The notes under the pieces: model-generated | Database searches by the model: none | What the model saw: only the letters and a program-made list of their open reading frames with translations | What the model was told of the DNA's origin: nothing | Source of the DNA: an uncultured Rhodopila sp. | Lineage (GTDB): Bacteria > Pseudomonadota > Alphaproteobacteria > Acetobacterales > Acetobacteraceae | Direction: 5' to 3' | Length of the DNA stretch: 64,000 nt | NCBI RefSeq assembly: GCF_903944925.1 | Contig: NZ_CAJATU010000089.1 | Coordinates: 53,529 to 117,528, forward strand | Shown: positions 16,303 through 25,365 of the stretch, one piece after another | Layout of the letters: the number at the start of each line of letters is the position of its first letter | Numbering within the stretch: position 1 is the stretch's first letter | Made by a program: the position numbers and the translations under genes

Positions 16303-17337
16303 ATGTCGGATAAGGTCCATCGGGTCCGCTTCGAACCGGTAGGTGTCGAAATGGACGTGCACGAGGACGAGACGGTATTGGATGCAGCATTCCGCCAGGG
16401 CATCTCGCTGGCGCATGGCTGCAAGGAAGGCCAGTGCAGCAGTTGCAAATCGCTGCTGATCGACGGCGACATCGAACTGCTGAAATATTCCACCTTCGCA
16501 TTGCCGGACTATCAGAAGGACGACCACATTCTGCTGTGCCGCACCCTGGCCTATAGCGACATCACGGTCGAATTGCTGAACTATGACGAAGACCTGATGC
16601 GCCGCTCGATCGCGGTGAAGACATTCAATGCGGTGGTGACGGGTATCAGGCCGCTGACGCACGATATCCGGCTGCTGGAGATCGAACTGGATGCCCCGCT
16701 GCGCTTCTGGGCCGGGCAGTATGTCGATCTGACCATTCCCGGCGCAGACATTACCCGTTCGTTCTCGATGGCGAATACGCCGCGCGAACAGAACCGGGTG
16801 AGTTTCATCATCAAGCGCTATCCGCAGGGCGCGTTTTCCGCGCTGCTGGATGGCGGACTGCAGGTCGGCCAGCGCCTGACCGCGAAAGGGCCTTACGGCA
16901 CCTGCTTCCGGCGGGAAGACCGTTCCGGACCGATGCTGCTGATTGGCGGCGGGTCGGGCATGTCGCCGCTGTGGTCGATCCTGCACGATCATGTCGAAAG
17001 CGGTGAAACCAGGCCGATACGCTTCTTCTACGGCGCCCGCACCCGGGCCGATCTTTTCTACCAGGAGGAATTTTCCGCGCTGACGGCCCGGCTGCCGGAT
17101 TTCCGTTTCATTCCGGCTTTGTCGCATGCGGAACCCGATGACCTCTGGACCGCCGAAACCGGGTTCATCCACGATGTCGTCGCCCGCACCTTGCGGGTGG
17201 AGGGACTGGATGGCGAAATCGACGCCTACTCCTGCGGCCCTCCGCCGATGATCGACGCCGTCCTGCCGGTATTGCAGATGGCCGGCGTGGATCCCGAACG
17301 GATCTACTTCGACAAATTCACACCGGCTGTCCGTTAG
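16303..17337 (+). CDS. mimB: Monooxygenase reductase (ferredoxin-FAD-NAD)
   Basis: A 344-residue NADH reductase that passes electrons to the diiron hydroxylase. The N-terminal plant-type ferredoxin binds 2Fe-2S through C40, C45, C48 and C79 (GCKEGQCSSCK, LLCRTLA). The FAD domain carries RSFSMANTP, the NAD domain GGGSGMSPLWSI, and CGPPPMID is near the C-terminus. The ATG at 16303 is chosen because GGGAAG lies 6 bases upstream; an in-frame ATG four codons earlier is less well placed. It is the second gene of the mim operon, in the position found in Mim and Prm operons. Confidence 0.95.
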   Translation: MSDKVHRVRFEPVGVEMDVHEDETVLDAAFRQGISLAHGCKEGQCSSCKSLLIDGDIELLKYSTFALPDYQKDDHILLCRTLAYSDITVELLNYDEDLMRRSIAVKTFNAVVTGIRPLTHDIRLLEIELDAPLRFWAGQYVDLTIPGADITRSFSMANTPREQNRVSFIIKRYPQGAFSALLDGGLQVGQRLTAKGPYGTCFRREDRSGPMLLIGGGSGMSPLWSILHDHVESGETRPIRFFYGARTRADLFYQEEFSALTARLPDFRFIPALSHAEPDDLWTAETGFIHDVVARTLRVEGLDGEIDAYSCGPPPMIDAVLPVLQMAGVDPERIYFDKFTPAVR

Positions 17338-17356
17338 CCGCAACAACAGGGAGACC

Positions 17357-18439
17357 ATGACAATGAGTGCGACACAAGAACCCGTAAAATCGGGCGCCGC
17401 GGGCGCCGCGGTATTCGCAGGCTCCGACAGCCGCAAGTATAACTACTACGACCCGAAGGGGCGCAAGGCAACCCATTACGAAGACATGACGGTCGACGTG
17501 CAGCCGGACCCGAAGCGATATCTGCTACAGGACTGGATAATCAGTTTCGCCGACGGCACGCCGACATACTACGAGGGCTGGACGCAGCTCAAAAGCAGCG
17601 ACTGGCACAAATTCCGTGCGGTGGACCAGGAGTGGGAGCGCACGCATTACCAGCGGCAATCCACCATCGTCGGCATGCTGAAGAACGTCATCGACAACGG
17701 CCGCCGCTCGGGCGCGCCGGCACGGTTCGACAAGGCCTGGGTAAAGGTCTTGCAGGATCATGTCGGGGCCTACAAGCATGCCGAGTTCGGGCTGGGGACT
17801 TCGACTATGCAGGCCCAGCGCTATGGCTACACGCAAATGATCAACAACGCGATCCTGACGAATTCGTCGTATAAACTGCGGTTCGCGCAGGATTTGACGC
17901 TGTACCTGGGGGAAATTGCGCTGGATATCGACGGCTTCGATCTCGACGCCGGCAAGACGCACTGGCTGGAGGACCCGATCTGGCAGGGCACCCGTAAATC
18001 GATTGAAACGATCATGGGTGCGAACGACTACCTGGAGCAGTATTTCGCCACCAACGTCATCTTCGAACCGCTCGTCGGCGAATTGTTCCGCAGCGGCTTT
18101 GTGATGCAGATGGCGGCGGCGCAGAACGACTTCATCTCGCCCGCAGTTGTCTCGGCGGCGGAAGGGGATTACGAGCGCAACCTGGCCAACACGGTCGAAT
18201 TGTTCTCGATGCTGGTGCAGGATCAGCAACACGGCGAGAAGAACCGGCAAATTCTCGTGAACTGGGCGCAGACTCACGGCGCACTGGCGCTCGAGGCGGC
18301 CAAACAGTTGCAGCCGATATGGTCGCAGCCGCGGGTGAAGGTCGCGCAGTTCGCCGACGCGCTGGAACAGGCCAAGAATCGCCTGCGCGCGATCACGGCG
18401 GAAATCGGCTTCGACGCCCGCGCCGTCATCGGCGGCTGA
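17357..18439 (+). CDS. mimC: Soluble diiron monooxygenase, hydroxylase small (beta) subunit
   Basis: A 360-residue homologue of the beta subunit, which has the same helical fold as MimA but no iron site. Phrases such as YLLQDWIISFADGTPTYYEG, KHAEFGLGTSTMQAQRYGYT and FSMLVQDQQHGEKNR are typical of Prm/Mim small subunits. It assembles with MimA as an alpha2beta2(gamma2) hydroxylase. Ribosome site GGGAG precedes the ATG; a second ATG two codons in is possible. Only 19 bases separate it from mimB. Confidence 0.93.
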   Translation: MTMSATQEPVKSGAAGAAVFAGSDSRKYNYYDPKGRKATHYEDMTVDVQPDPKRYLLQDWIISFADGTPTYYEGWTQLKSSDWHKFRAVDQEWERTHYQRQSTIVGMLKNVIDNGRRSGAPARFDKAWVKVLQDHVGAYKHAEFGLGTSTMQAQRYGYTQMINNAILTNSSYKLRFAQDLTLYLGEIALDIDGFDLDAGKTHWLEDPIWQGTRKSIETIMGANDYLEQYFATNVIFEPLVGELFRSGFVMQMAAAQNDFISPAVVSAAEGDYERNLANTVELFSMLVQDQQHGEKNRQILVNWAQTHGALALEAAKQLQPIWSQPRVKVAQFADALEQAKNRLRAITAEIGFDARAVIGG

Positions 18440-18460
18440 TACCTTCAGGAGAACGCAACC

Positions 18461-18823
18461 ATGGCTCAATTGCACACCGACAACATCTTCAAGTCGATGA
18501 AGGACATGAAGTTCGAGGAAACGATCTCGCATGAATGCGGGGTGACGATGAACGACAGCGTCGAAAGCCGGGCGATCGCCGAGGTTATGGCGGAAAAGCC
18601 GGGCATCCGGGTCACCTACCTGCCGGCGATGATCCGCATCGACGGCGAGGGCAAGATCGAGTTCAAGATGCCGGAGATCAGCGAGGCGCTCGGGCGCGAG
18701 ATGACGCCGTATTTATTCGAAATCTGCACCTCCACCCATTACGGCCGCATGGTGATGGTTGACGACGAGACCGTCGTGCTGTTCGGTGACATGACGGAGG
18801 CGCTTCAGTACATCGAATACTAA
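18461..18823 (+). CDS. mimD: Monooxygenase coupling (effector) protein, MmoB/DmpM family
   Basis: A 120-residue regulatory protein that binds the hydroxylase and tunes O2 activation, with no cofactor. MmoB/DmpM features are the NDSVESRAIAEVMAEKPGIR stretch and the C-terminal beta strands around EICTSTHYGRMVMVDDETV. Ribosome site AGGAGA lies 9 bases before the ATG. Its place after the small subunit completes the four-component A-B-C-D order of mim and prm operons. Confidence 0.93.
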   Translation: MAQLHTDNIFKSMKDMKFEETISHECGVTMNDSVESRAIAEVMAEKPGIRVTYLPAMIRIDGEGKIEFKMPEISEALGREMTPYLFEICTSTHYGRMVMVDDETVVLFGDMTEALQYIEY

Positions 18824-18845
18824 ACCAATCCGGAGGGAACAGACA

Positions 18846-19868
18846 ATGTATCGCACGCAAAGCGGCGAAGAGATTTTCATCATCGACGGCCACACCCATA
18901 ACTGGAATGCCGCGAAGGACAACATCGCAAACATCCATGGCCAGCAGTTCATCGACTGCTTCTACGGCTACCATTCAGTGCTCAGCCCGAAGGACCAGGT
19001 CTGGCCGAAGGAAAAGTTCGACAACTACGGCGCCGAGCAGATGTATCGGGACCTGTTCGTCGATGGTCCCGACGACATGGCGATCGTGCAATCGACCTAC
19101 CTGACGGACTTTTATAAAACCGGCTTCAACACGATCGAGCGGAATTCGGAAATTAAGGCGCTCGCGCCCGACCGCGTCATCGTCAACGGCGCGTTCGATC
19201 CGCGGGACGGCGAGGCCGGCCTGGATGCGCTCGAGGAGATGGCGTCGAAATACAAACTCAAGGGCGTGAAGCTATATACCGCGGAATGGCGGGGCGACAG
19301 CCGGGGCTACAAGTTGACTGATCCGATGGCTTACAAATACCTTGAGAAGGCGGAAAAGCTGGGGATCAAGAACATCCACATCCACAAGGGGCCGACGATC
19401 ATCCCGCTGGATAAGGATGCGTTCGACGTCGCGGATGTCGATCATGTCGCGACGGATTTCCAAAACCTGAACTTTATCGTCGAGCATTGCGGCCTGCCGC
19501 GGCTGGATGATTTCTGCTGGATCGCGGTGCAGGAAACCAATGTCTATGGCGGCCTGGCGGTCGCGTTGCCGTTCATTCACTCCCGCCGCGATTACTTCAC
19601 CAATGTAATCTCTGAACTGCTGTTCTGGCTAGGGGAGGACAAGTTGCTGTTCGGCAGCGACTATGGAATCTGGACGCCGAAATGGCTGGTGGAGCAGTTC
19701 ATGGCGTTCGAACTGCCGGATGAGGTGAAGCAGGCCAAGGGTGTTGATCTGACGTTGCAGGCGAAGAAGAAGATTTTAGGCCTCAACGCGGCCCGCCTGT
19801 ATGACATCGATATCGAAGCGCAGAAGCAGAAGATCGCGGCGGGCGCTCGCGAAAAGGTCCACGCGTGA
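18846..19868 (+). CDS. Amidohydrolase family protein of the monooxygenase operon
   Basis: A 340-residue TIM-barrel amidohydrolase (amidohydrolase 2 type). Metal-binding motifs are visible: the N-terminal IDGHTHNW (HxH), IHIHKGP and IVEHCGLP histidines mid-protein and the late FGSDYGIW aspartate. Genes of this type sit next to hydroxylase genes in propane monooxygenase operons of actinobacteria and proteobacteria, but their role is not established; assembly of the hydroxylase or downstream hydrolysis has been considered. A GGAGGG ribosome site precedes the ATG, and it overlaps the following gene by four bases. Confidence 0.88.
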   Translation: MYRTQSGEEIFIIDGHTHNWNAAKDNIANIHGQQFIDCFYGYHSVLSPKDQVWPKEKFDNYGAEQMYRDLFVDGPDDMAIVQSTYLTDFYKTGFNTIERNSEIKALAPDRVIVNGAFDPRDGEAGLDALEEMASKYKLKGVKLYTAEWRGDSRGYKLTDPMAYKYLEKAEKLGIKNIHIHKGPTIIPLDKDAFDVADVDHVATDFQNLNFIVEHCGLPRLDDFCWIAVQETNVYGGLAVALPFIHSRRDYFTNVISELLFWLGEDKLLFGSDYGIWTPKWLVEQFMAFELPDEVKQAKGVDLTLQAKKKILGLNAARLYDIDIEAQKQKIAAGAREKVHA

Positions 19869-20650
19869 GCCTGAACGGAATCGGGCGCGAGGCGGAGGTC
19901 CGCCGCGCGCTCGACCGCGTAACCGATCCGGAACTCGATGAACCGGTGACCGACCTGCGGTTCATCGATCGTCTGGCGATAGAAGGCGATACGGTTTCGA
20001 TCGGGTTCCGGCTACCGACGTATTGGTGCGCTGCCAATTTCGCGTTCTTGATGGCGGATGATATGCGTCGGGAGGTCGCCGCATTGCCTTGGGTTGGCCA
20101 CGTCGAGGTGACGCTGGGCGAGCATATGTACGCCGCCAAGATCAACCACGGCTTGGCGCACGGACTGTCGTTCCAGGATACGTTCGGGAACGAAGCCAGC
20201 GCGGAACTCAACGAATTGCGCAGGACGTTCCTGGTCAAGGCGTTTCAGCGCAGGCAGGAAGCCTTGCTGCGTTATATGCTGAAGCACTCGGCACAGCAAG
20301 GCGCGGATGGCGGCCCTGCGCCCGCCAGGACGGCGGAAGCGCTCGTTTCGATGACGCTGCCGGCGCTGAAAACCCTCCCGCTCGACCACGACGGAAACCA
20401 AATCCGCAGCCGCTATCTTGATCGGCGCCATATATGTGCCGCCCCGGGCGAACCACTGGCGTTCGTGGACGCACATGGCGAACCTATCGCCGCGGACAGC
20501 CTGCACGGCTACCTGCAAGCCCTTGGCCGCGTCACCATAAACACCGAGTTCAATGGCGCGCTGTGCCGCGGCTTGCTCGCCGCCCGTTTCAACGAAGACG
20601 GCGAACCGTCACTGGCGGATTTCGCCCGCATGCCAGCCAGGACCGCATAA
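19865..20650 (+). CDS. DUF59 (MIP18-like) iron-sulfur/metal assembly protein with long C-terminal extension
   Basis: It starts with GTG overlapping the amidohydrolase stop (GTGA). The first 100 or so residues form a DUF59 domain: ALDRVTDPELDEPVTDLRFI, then LPTYWCAANFAFLMADD, whose cysteine (about residue 56) matches the reactive cysteine of the family. DUF59 proteins (SufT, PaaD, MIP18) help mature Fe-S or other iron proteins, so a role in loading the MimA diiron site or the MimB cluster is reasonable. The remaining 150 residues are an extension I do not recognise, with a helical KAFQRRQEALLRYMLKH segment. The stop overlaps the groEL start (TAATG). Confidence 0.85.
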   Translation: MSLNGIGREAEVRRALDRVTDPELDEPVTDLRFIDRLAIEGDTVSIGFRLPTYWCAANFAFLMADDMRREVAALPWVGHVEVTLGEHMYAAKINHGLAHGLSFQDTFGNEASAELNELRRTFLVKAFQRRQEALLRYMLKHSAQQGADGGPAPARTAEALVSMTLPALKTLPLDHDGNQIRSRYLDRRHICAAPGEPLAFVDAHGEPIAADSLHGYLQALGRVTINTEFNGALCRGLLAARFNEDGEPSLADFARMPARTA

Positions 20651-22287
20651 TGCCGAAAATGATGCTGCACGACGACGCCGCGCGCAAAGCCCTTGGCCGC
20701 GGAGTATCTCAACTCGCCAAGGCCGTGCGTGGTACGCTCGGCCCGCGCGGCATGAATGCGATCATGGACCGTCCCGTCGGCACGCCCATCGTTTCCCGCG
20801 ACGGCGTCAGCATTGCCGCCGAGGTGGAACTGGAAGACCCGTTCGAGAACATGGGCGCGCAGGTGGTGCGCGAGGTCTCGATGAAGACCAACGAGGTTGT
20901 CGGCGACGGCACGACCACGGCCACCGTGCTTGCCGACGCCATGATCCAACAGGGCCTGGCAGCGCTCGACTCCGGCGCCAACCCGGTCGAACTTGTCCGC
21001 GGGCTGGAACTGGCCGTGGACATGGTCATATCGGCACTGCAAGAGTCCGCCATCCCGCTGTCCGGCAGCGAGGAACTGAAAGCGGTTGCGGTTATTGCCG
21101 CCAACGATGCGGTCCTCGGCGCGCTGGTGGCGGAGGCGCTGGAGCGCGCCGGCCCCAACGGCATTGTCAGTGTCGAATACGGCAGCACTGTCGAAACCAC
21201 GCTCGACATCGTCGACGGCATGGCGTTCGACCGCGGCTACCTGTCGCACCACATGGTGACGGATGTGGAACGCATGCAGGTAGTGCTGGACAACCCGCAC
21301 ATCCTGATGACCGACCTGAAACTTCTTACCCAGGATGAGGTCAGGGCGATCCAGGCGGTCATTGCGGATACCAACCGGCCTCTGCTGATCATTGCGGAAG
21401 AAGTTGCCCCGGCCTGCGTCATCAGCCTGCTCAGCAGCCACGAAAGAGGCGGCCCGCGTGTCGCCGCGATCCATCCGCCCGACTACGGCCACTGGCGCAA
21501 GTCGATGCTGGAGGATCTGTCCATCGTCACCGGCGGACGGGTGATCGCTCGTGATCTCGGCGGCAGGATCGAGAACGTCACCCGCCGCGATCTCGGCTCC
21601 GCCCGGCAAGTGCGCGTTTCGTCCAACCAGACGGTGATCAGTGCCGGCGGCGGCGATCCGAGCGCCATCGCAGCGCGCCGCCAGCAGGTCATACGCCAGG
21701 TCGAGCTCGCGCCGCCGAACATCGAGCGCGACAAGCTGGAGGAACGTTTGGCACGCCTCGCCGGTGGCACCGCGATGATCCTCGCGGGGGGCGCCACACC
21801 TGTTGAACAGAAACGCCATGCCCAGTTGATCGAGGACGCCCTCCACGCCGCACGTGCCGCCGCCGAGGCCGGGATCGTTGCGGGCGGCGGCACGGCGCTG
21901 CTGCAAATTGCCCCCGACCTGAACGACCTGATCGACCGCCTGTCCGGCTCCGAGCGGATGGGCGCGGAGATGCTTCGGACGGCGCTGGAACAGCCGCTGT
22001 CGGCTATTGCGCTGAATTGCGGTCTGGACCCGGCCACCGTGGTGCCGCGGGTGAAATCGGCGCAGCGTGGCTTCGGCCTGGATGCGCGCACTGGTCATTA
22101 CGCCGATCTAATGGCTGCGGGCATTGTCGATCCGGTCAAAGTCAGTATTACCGCGCTTCGCAATGCCGCCTCGGTCGCGGCGCTGATCCTCACCACGCAG
22201 ACATTGATCGCCAAGAAGCCCGAGTACAGCGATCCGACCGCCGGGGTGGCCCTGGGCGGCGGCGCTGAGAAACTGGGGCGCGCATGA
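20650..22287 (+). CDS. mimG: Dedicated 60-kDa chaperonin (GroEL-like) of the monooxygenase operon
   Basis: A 545-residue chaperonin; the nucleotide motif VGDGTTTATVL and the apical and equatorial regions are intact. The start ATG at 20650 overlaps the preceding stop; a longer frame upstream is only read-through of the overlap. It lacks the usual GGM-rich C-terminal tail, ending EKLGRA, and no groES lies beside it, so it probably borrows the housekeeping co-chaperonin. A GroEL-like gene (MimG/PrmG) is a hallmark of actinobacterial mim and prm operons, where it is needed to fold the hydroxylase large subunit. The same role is inferred here. Confidence 0.93.
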   Translation: MPKMMLHDDAARKALGRGVSQLAKAVRGTLGPRGMNAIMDRPVGTPIVSRDGVSIAAEVELEDPFENMGAQVVREVSMKTNEVVGDGTTTATVLADAMIQQGLAALDSGANPVELVRGLELAVDMVISALQESAIPLSGSEELKAVAVIAANDAVLGALVAEALERAGPNGIVSVEYGSTVETTLDIVDGMAFDRGYLSHHMVTDVERMQVVLDNPHILMTDLKLLTQDEVRAIQAVIADTNRPLLIIAEEVAPACVISLLSSHERGGPRVAAIHPPDYGHWRKSMLEDLSIVTGGRVIARDLGGRIENVTRRDLGSARQVRVSSNQTVISAGGGDPSAIAARRQQVIRQVELAPPNIERDKLEERLARLAGGTAMILAGGATPVEQKRHAQLIEDALHAARAAAEAGIVAGGGTALLQIAPDLNDLIDRLSGSERMGAEMLRTALEQPLSAIALNCGLDPATVVPRVKSAQRGFGLDARTGHYADLMAAGIVDPVKVSITALRNAASVAALILTTQTLIAKKPEYSDPTAGVALGGGAEKLGRA

Positions 22288-22416
22288 CGTTGAACCGCTG
22301 ACCCGCGCATCACATATCGCTGAAACAGCCGCGCGCCAACAAGCGGCGTCACAGGGAGTTTCGGCACATTGCTGCGCAATCCGCCGGGAAAGCCGCCGAT
22401 AGAAGCAGGTGATACC

Positions 22417-24282
22417 ATGCTGGCCTGGGAACGGTTCCTCACCGGGGAACCGGAGGCGGCTGCCCCGCTGGGCAATTATGTCGTTTCTTCATGGCAACGC
22501 AGCCTGCAACTGGGCGTCGATCCCACCAGCCGCGCCGCTCCGTTCGCCGCGCATGGCGATAGCCTGCATCTGCTCAAGGAACGCCACCACGATCTGCGAT
22601 CCGCTGCCGCCTCCGTGTTCGCCGAAGTTCCGGACCTCCTCGCCGGCTCTCACTCGATCATGGTGCTGACCGATGCCAACGGCGTCGTGCTGGAGTCCAT
22701 CGGCGACGGGCGGACGCTTGAACAGGGCCAGGGCATCCACCTGATGCCGGGCGGCGATTGGCGGGAAGACGTTATCGGCACCAATGGCATTGGCACGGCA
22801 TTGGCCACCTGCCGCCCGGCCCAGGTGCATGCGGCGGAGCATTTCTGCGAGGGCATCAAAAGCTGGACCTGCGCCGGGGCGCCGATATTCGAACCGGGGA
22901 CGAACGAAATCCTCGGCGTGATCGACATCTCCGGGCCACCCTCGACCTATCAACGCACCAACCTCACGCTCGCCGTCACTGCCGCCCGGCGGATCGAAGC
23001 GGCGCTGGGCGAGCAGATCGCGCAGGAGCGGATGCGGCTGCTGGAGGTCTGCCTGCAACGGATTTCCAGCCGCGATGCCGCCGGCCTGATCGCGCTCGAC
23101 AGCGCCGGGCGGCTGGTGCATGCGACCGGCCGCATCCCGAGTTCCATCGGTATCGGCGAGCGGGTGCCCGGCCTGGAACCCCACATGCCGATGGAGCAAT
23201 GGGCGGCGCGCCTGCCGGACGGCTGGCGCCCGGAATGGCTGAACCCCGTCTCGCTCGATGGCCGCGCCATCGGCGCCGTGCTGGTGATCCCGGACAAGCC
23301 GCGCTCCCTTGCCGGGCGCCTGCCGCGTGCCGGGTCGGAGGCGGACCCCGATCGCAACAGCTTCGAGCACATCATCGGCCGCGGCGCCGCGATGTCGGCC
23401 GCCGTGAACCGGGCGCGTCAGCTTGCCGGCCGCCACGTGCCGGTGCTGATCGAGGGCGAAACCGGCACCGGCAAGGAACTGCTGGCCCGCGCCATCCACG
23501 ACGATGCCGACGGGCGGCGCCCGTTCATCGCCTTCAACTGCGGCGCGGTGTCGAAGGAACTGGTGGCCGCGGAACTGTTCGGCCACGTCGCCGGCGCGTT
23601 CACCGGTGCGACGCGGGAGGGCCGTCCAGGCCGCTTCGAACTGGCGCATCAGGGCACGCTTTGCCTGGACGAAATCGGCGAGATGCCGCTGGACCTTCAG
23701 CCGGTGCTGCTGCGGGTGCTGGAGGAAGGCGTCGTCTACCGTGTCGGCGACACCCATCCGCGGCGCGTATCCGTGCGGCTGATCGCGATGACCAACCGCG
23801 ATCTGCGGGCGGAGGTGGAGGCCGGCCGCTTCCGCCGCGACCTGTTCTACCGGGTCAGCGTGACGTCGATCACGATGCCGCCGCTGCGCGACCGGGTCGA
23901 GGACATCGATTTATTGACGGAACACTTCAACCGGCTGCTCTCCACGCGCCATAATCTGCCGATGTGCCGCTTCGGCCCCGGCGTGATGGAGGCGCTGCGG
24001 GCGCACTCCTGGCCGGGCAATGTGCGCGAGCTCCGCAACCTGATCGAACGCCTGCTGCTGACCGGCGGCGATATGATCACCCCGGGCGATCTGCCGGTCG
24101 AGTTCGCCCCGGCAGCCGCAGCGGAACCGTCCTCCAGCCTGATCGACGCGGAGCGCGAGACGATCGCGCGCGTCTTGCAGCAGGAGAAGGGCAATCTGGC
24201 AGGTGCAGCACGGCGGCTGGGGATCTCGAGAAGCACGATCTATCGAAAGATGGACCGCTACGGGCTGCTTGCCGGTTCATAG
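22417..24282 (+). CDS. Sigma-54-dependent transcriptional activator, AcoR/MimR type (activator B)
   Basis: A 621-residue enhancer-binding protein at the end of the monooxygenase gene block. Order: VVSSWQRSLQLGVDPTSR (AcoR-type N-terminus), a GAF-like sensor with NGIGTALATCRPAQVHAAEH, the AAA+ domain with GETGTGKE and GAFTGATREG, and the Fis-type helix-turn-helix (GNLAGAARRLGISRSTIYRK). The start at MLAWERF has ribosome site AGCAGGTGA; the 16 codons upstream lack a good start. It is a paralogue of activator A but with a different recognition helix. It most likely binds the TGTCGCA dyads before mimA and senses the substrate or its alcohol or ketone product. Confidence 0.93.
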   Translation: MLAWERFLTGEPEAAAPLGNYVVSSWQRSLQLGVDPTSRAAPFAAHGDSLHLLKERHHDLRSAAASVFAEVPDLLAGSHSIMVLTDANGVVLESIGDGRTLEQGQGIHLMPGGDWREDVIGTNGIGTALATCRPAQVHAAEHFCEGIKSWTCAGAPIFEPGTNEILGVIDISGPPSTYQRTNLTLAVTAARRIEAALGEQIAQERMRLLEVCLQRISSRDAAGLIALDSAGRLVHATGRIPSSIGIGERVPGLEPHMPMEQWAARLPDGWRPEWLNPVSLDGRAIGAVLVIPDKPRSLAGRLPRAGSEADPDRNSFEHIIGRGAAMSAAVNRARQLAGRHVPVLIEGETGTGKELLARAIHDDADGRRPFIAFNCGAVSKELVAAELFGHVAGAFTGATREGRPGRFELAHQGTLCLDEIGEMPLDLQPVLLRVLEEGVVYRVGDTHPRRVSVRLIAMTNRDLRAEVEAGRFRRDLFYRVSVTSITMPPLRDRVEDIDLLTEHFNRLLSTRHNLPMCRFGPGVMEALRAHSWPGNVRELRNLIERLLLTGGDMITPGDLPVEFAPAAAAEPSSSLIDAERETIARVLQQEKGNLAGAARRLGISRSTIYRKMDRYGLLAGS

Positions 24283-24416
24283 GAACAGCCTCGACCCCGA
24301 GCGCACCGCGGTATCCTTTCAAAGCGAAGATATTCTCGGGCACGGGCGCGCGGCGCATGGCGGAAATCGATTCACGGGTATAAGTCCGATTGCATACCGC
24401 TTAAGGAACCGCACCC

Positions 24417-24848
24417 GTGATCGTCTACGGTCTCACCTACATTGCTACCGCATTCATCTTTCTTGGCATCGACACGATCTGGCTGTCGGTGGCGGGAGGC
24501 TTGCTCTACCGGCCATTGCTCGGTCCGCTGTTGCGGGACGATTTCGACCCGGCCGCGGCGGTGGCGTTCTACATTCTCTACATCGCCGGGCTGGTGGTGT
24601 TCGCAATTGCTCCGTCGATACGCGACGCCGGGTGGCGAGCGGTTGCGATTCGCGGCGCCTTCTTCGGCCTCGTCGCCTATGCCACCTACGACCTGACCAA
24701 TCAGGCGACCCTGAAGGGTTGGCCTGTAACTATCACGATCACGGATCTTTGCTGGGGCGCCACGCTCTCGGCGGTGGCGGCCACGCTGGGCCATGCCGTG
24801 GCCGTCAGGCTGCGGCGTATCCGGTGGCTGGCGCCGTCGGATCGGTGA
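24417..24848 (+). CDS. DUF2177 family membrane protein
   Basis: A 143-residue inner-membrane protein with four hydrophobic segments (starting MIVYGLTYIATAFIFLGIDT) and the family-typical middle LVAYATYDLTNQATLKGWP, followed by TDLCWGATLSA. GTG start with AAGGA upstream. Function unknown for the family. It is 134 bases after activator B and probably independent of the mim operon. Confidence 0.88.
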   Translation: MIVYGLTYIATAFIFLGIDTIWLSVAGGLLYRPLLGPLLRDDFDPAAAVAFYILYIAGLVVFAIAPSIRDAGWRAVAIRGAFFGLVAYATYDLTNQATLKGWPVTITITDLCWGATLSAVAATLGHAVAVRLRRIRWLAPSDR

Positions 24849-24886
24849 GGCCCCGTCCCGCTCCGGCAACCCCGGATGCGGGTTGC

Positions 24887-24917
24887 TTGACAGGCAGCGG
24901 CATTACATGACGGTAAT
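24887..24917 (+). promoter_or_regulatory. Possible sigma-70 promoter upstream of dksA
   Basis: TTGACA at 24887-24892 is a perfect -35; the best -10 is a weak GGTAAT at 24912-24917 with a 19-base spacer. Tentative. Confidence 0.35.
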
Positions 24918-24952
24918 TCGCAAATCGATCCCGAACTGTGGGGGTAAACGCG

Positions 24953-25357
24953 ATGACCGTTGAGCTTCCGGCCGATTACAAGCCCTCGGAAACGGAGGAA
25001 TTCCTGAACCCGAGGCAGCTCGAGTATTTCCGCCAGCGGCTGGAAAAGATGCGAGCTGATCTGTCGCAGGAGTTGTCGGTCATCCCGCACCCGAAGCCGG
25101 ACGATGGCAGCCGGGAAGGCGATCAGGCCGATCAGGCCAGCGCGGAAACCGAACGGGATCTCGAGCAGATCAATCGCGACCGCGTGCGCATCCTGCTGCG
25201 GCAAACCGAGCAGGCGCTGGTCAGGCTGCAAAACGGCTCATTCGGATATTGCGAGGACACCGGCGAGCCGATCGGCCTGAAGCGGCTGATGGCTCAGCCG
25301 ACGACGTCGCTGTCGCGGGACGCGCAGGAGGCACGGGAGCGTCGCGCAGCCCGCTGA
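24953..25357 (+). CDS. dksA: DksA/TraR family RNA polymerase-binding protein
   Basis: A 134-residue DksA-like protein that would act with ppGpp at the polymerase secondary channel. The N-terminal coiled coil (QLEYFRQRLEKMRADLSQEL) ends in a tip region with DDGSREGDQADQASAETERD, and the C-terminal zinc-finger region reads GYCEDTGEPIGLKRLMAQP. Only one of the four zinc cysteines remains, a pattern common in alphaproteobacterial DksA, so zinc is probably not bound. The ATG at 24953 follows GGGGGT; a GTG five codons earlier is possible. Confidence 0.92.
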   Translation: MTVELPADYKPSETEEFLNPRQLEYFRQRLEKMRADLSQELSVIPHPKPDDGSREGDQADQASAETERDLEQINRDRVRILLRQTEQALVRLQNGSFGYCEDTGEPIGLKRLMAQPTTSLSRDAQEARERRAAR

Positions 25358-25365
25358 AGCCGGTT

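Noticed and set aside
14478..16493. Long 671-codon minus-strand ORF opposite mimA
   Set aside because: It is antisense to a strongly supported catalytic gene, has a low-complexity, Arg/Val/Asp-rich composition and no ribosome site; typical of high-GC shadow frames.
20509..22098. 529-codon minus-strand ORF opposite groEL
   Set aside because: Shadow of the chaperonin; no recognisable domain and His/Gln/Arg-rich composition.
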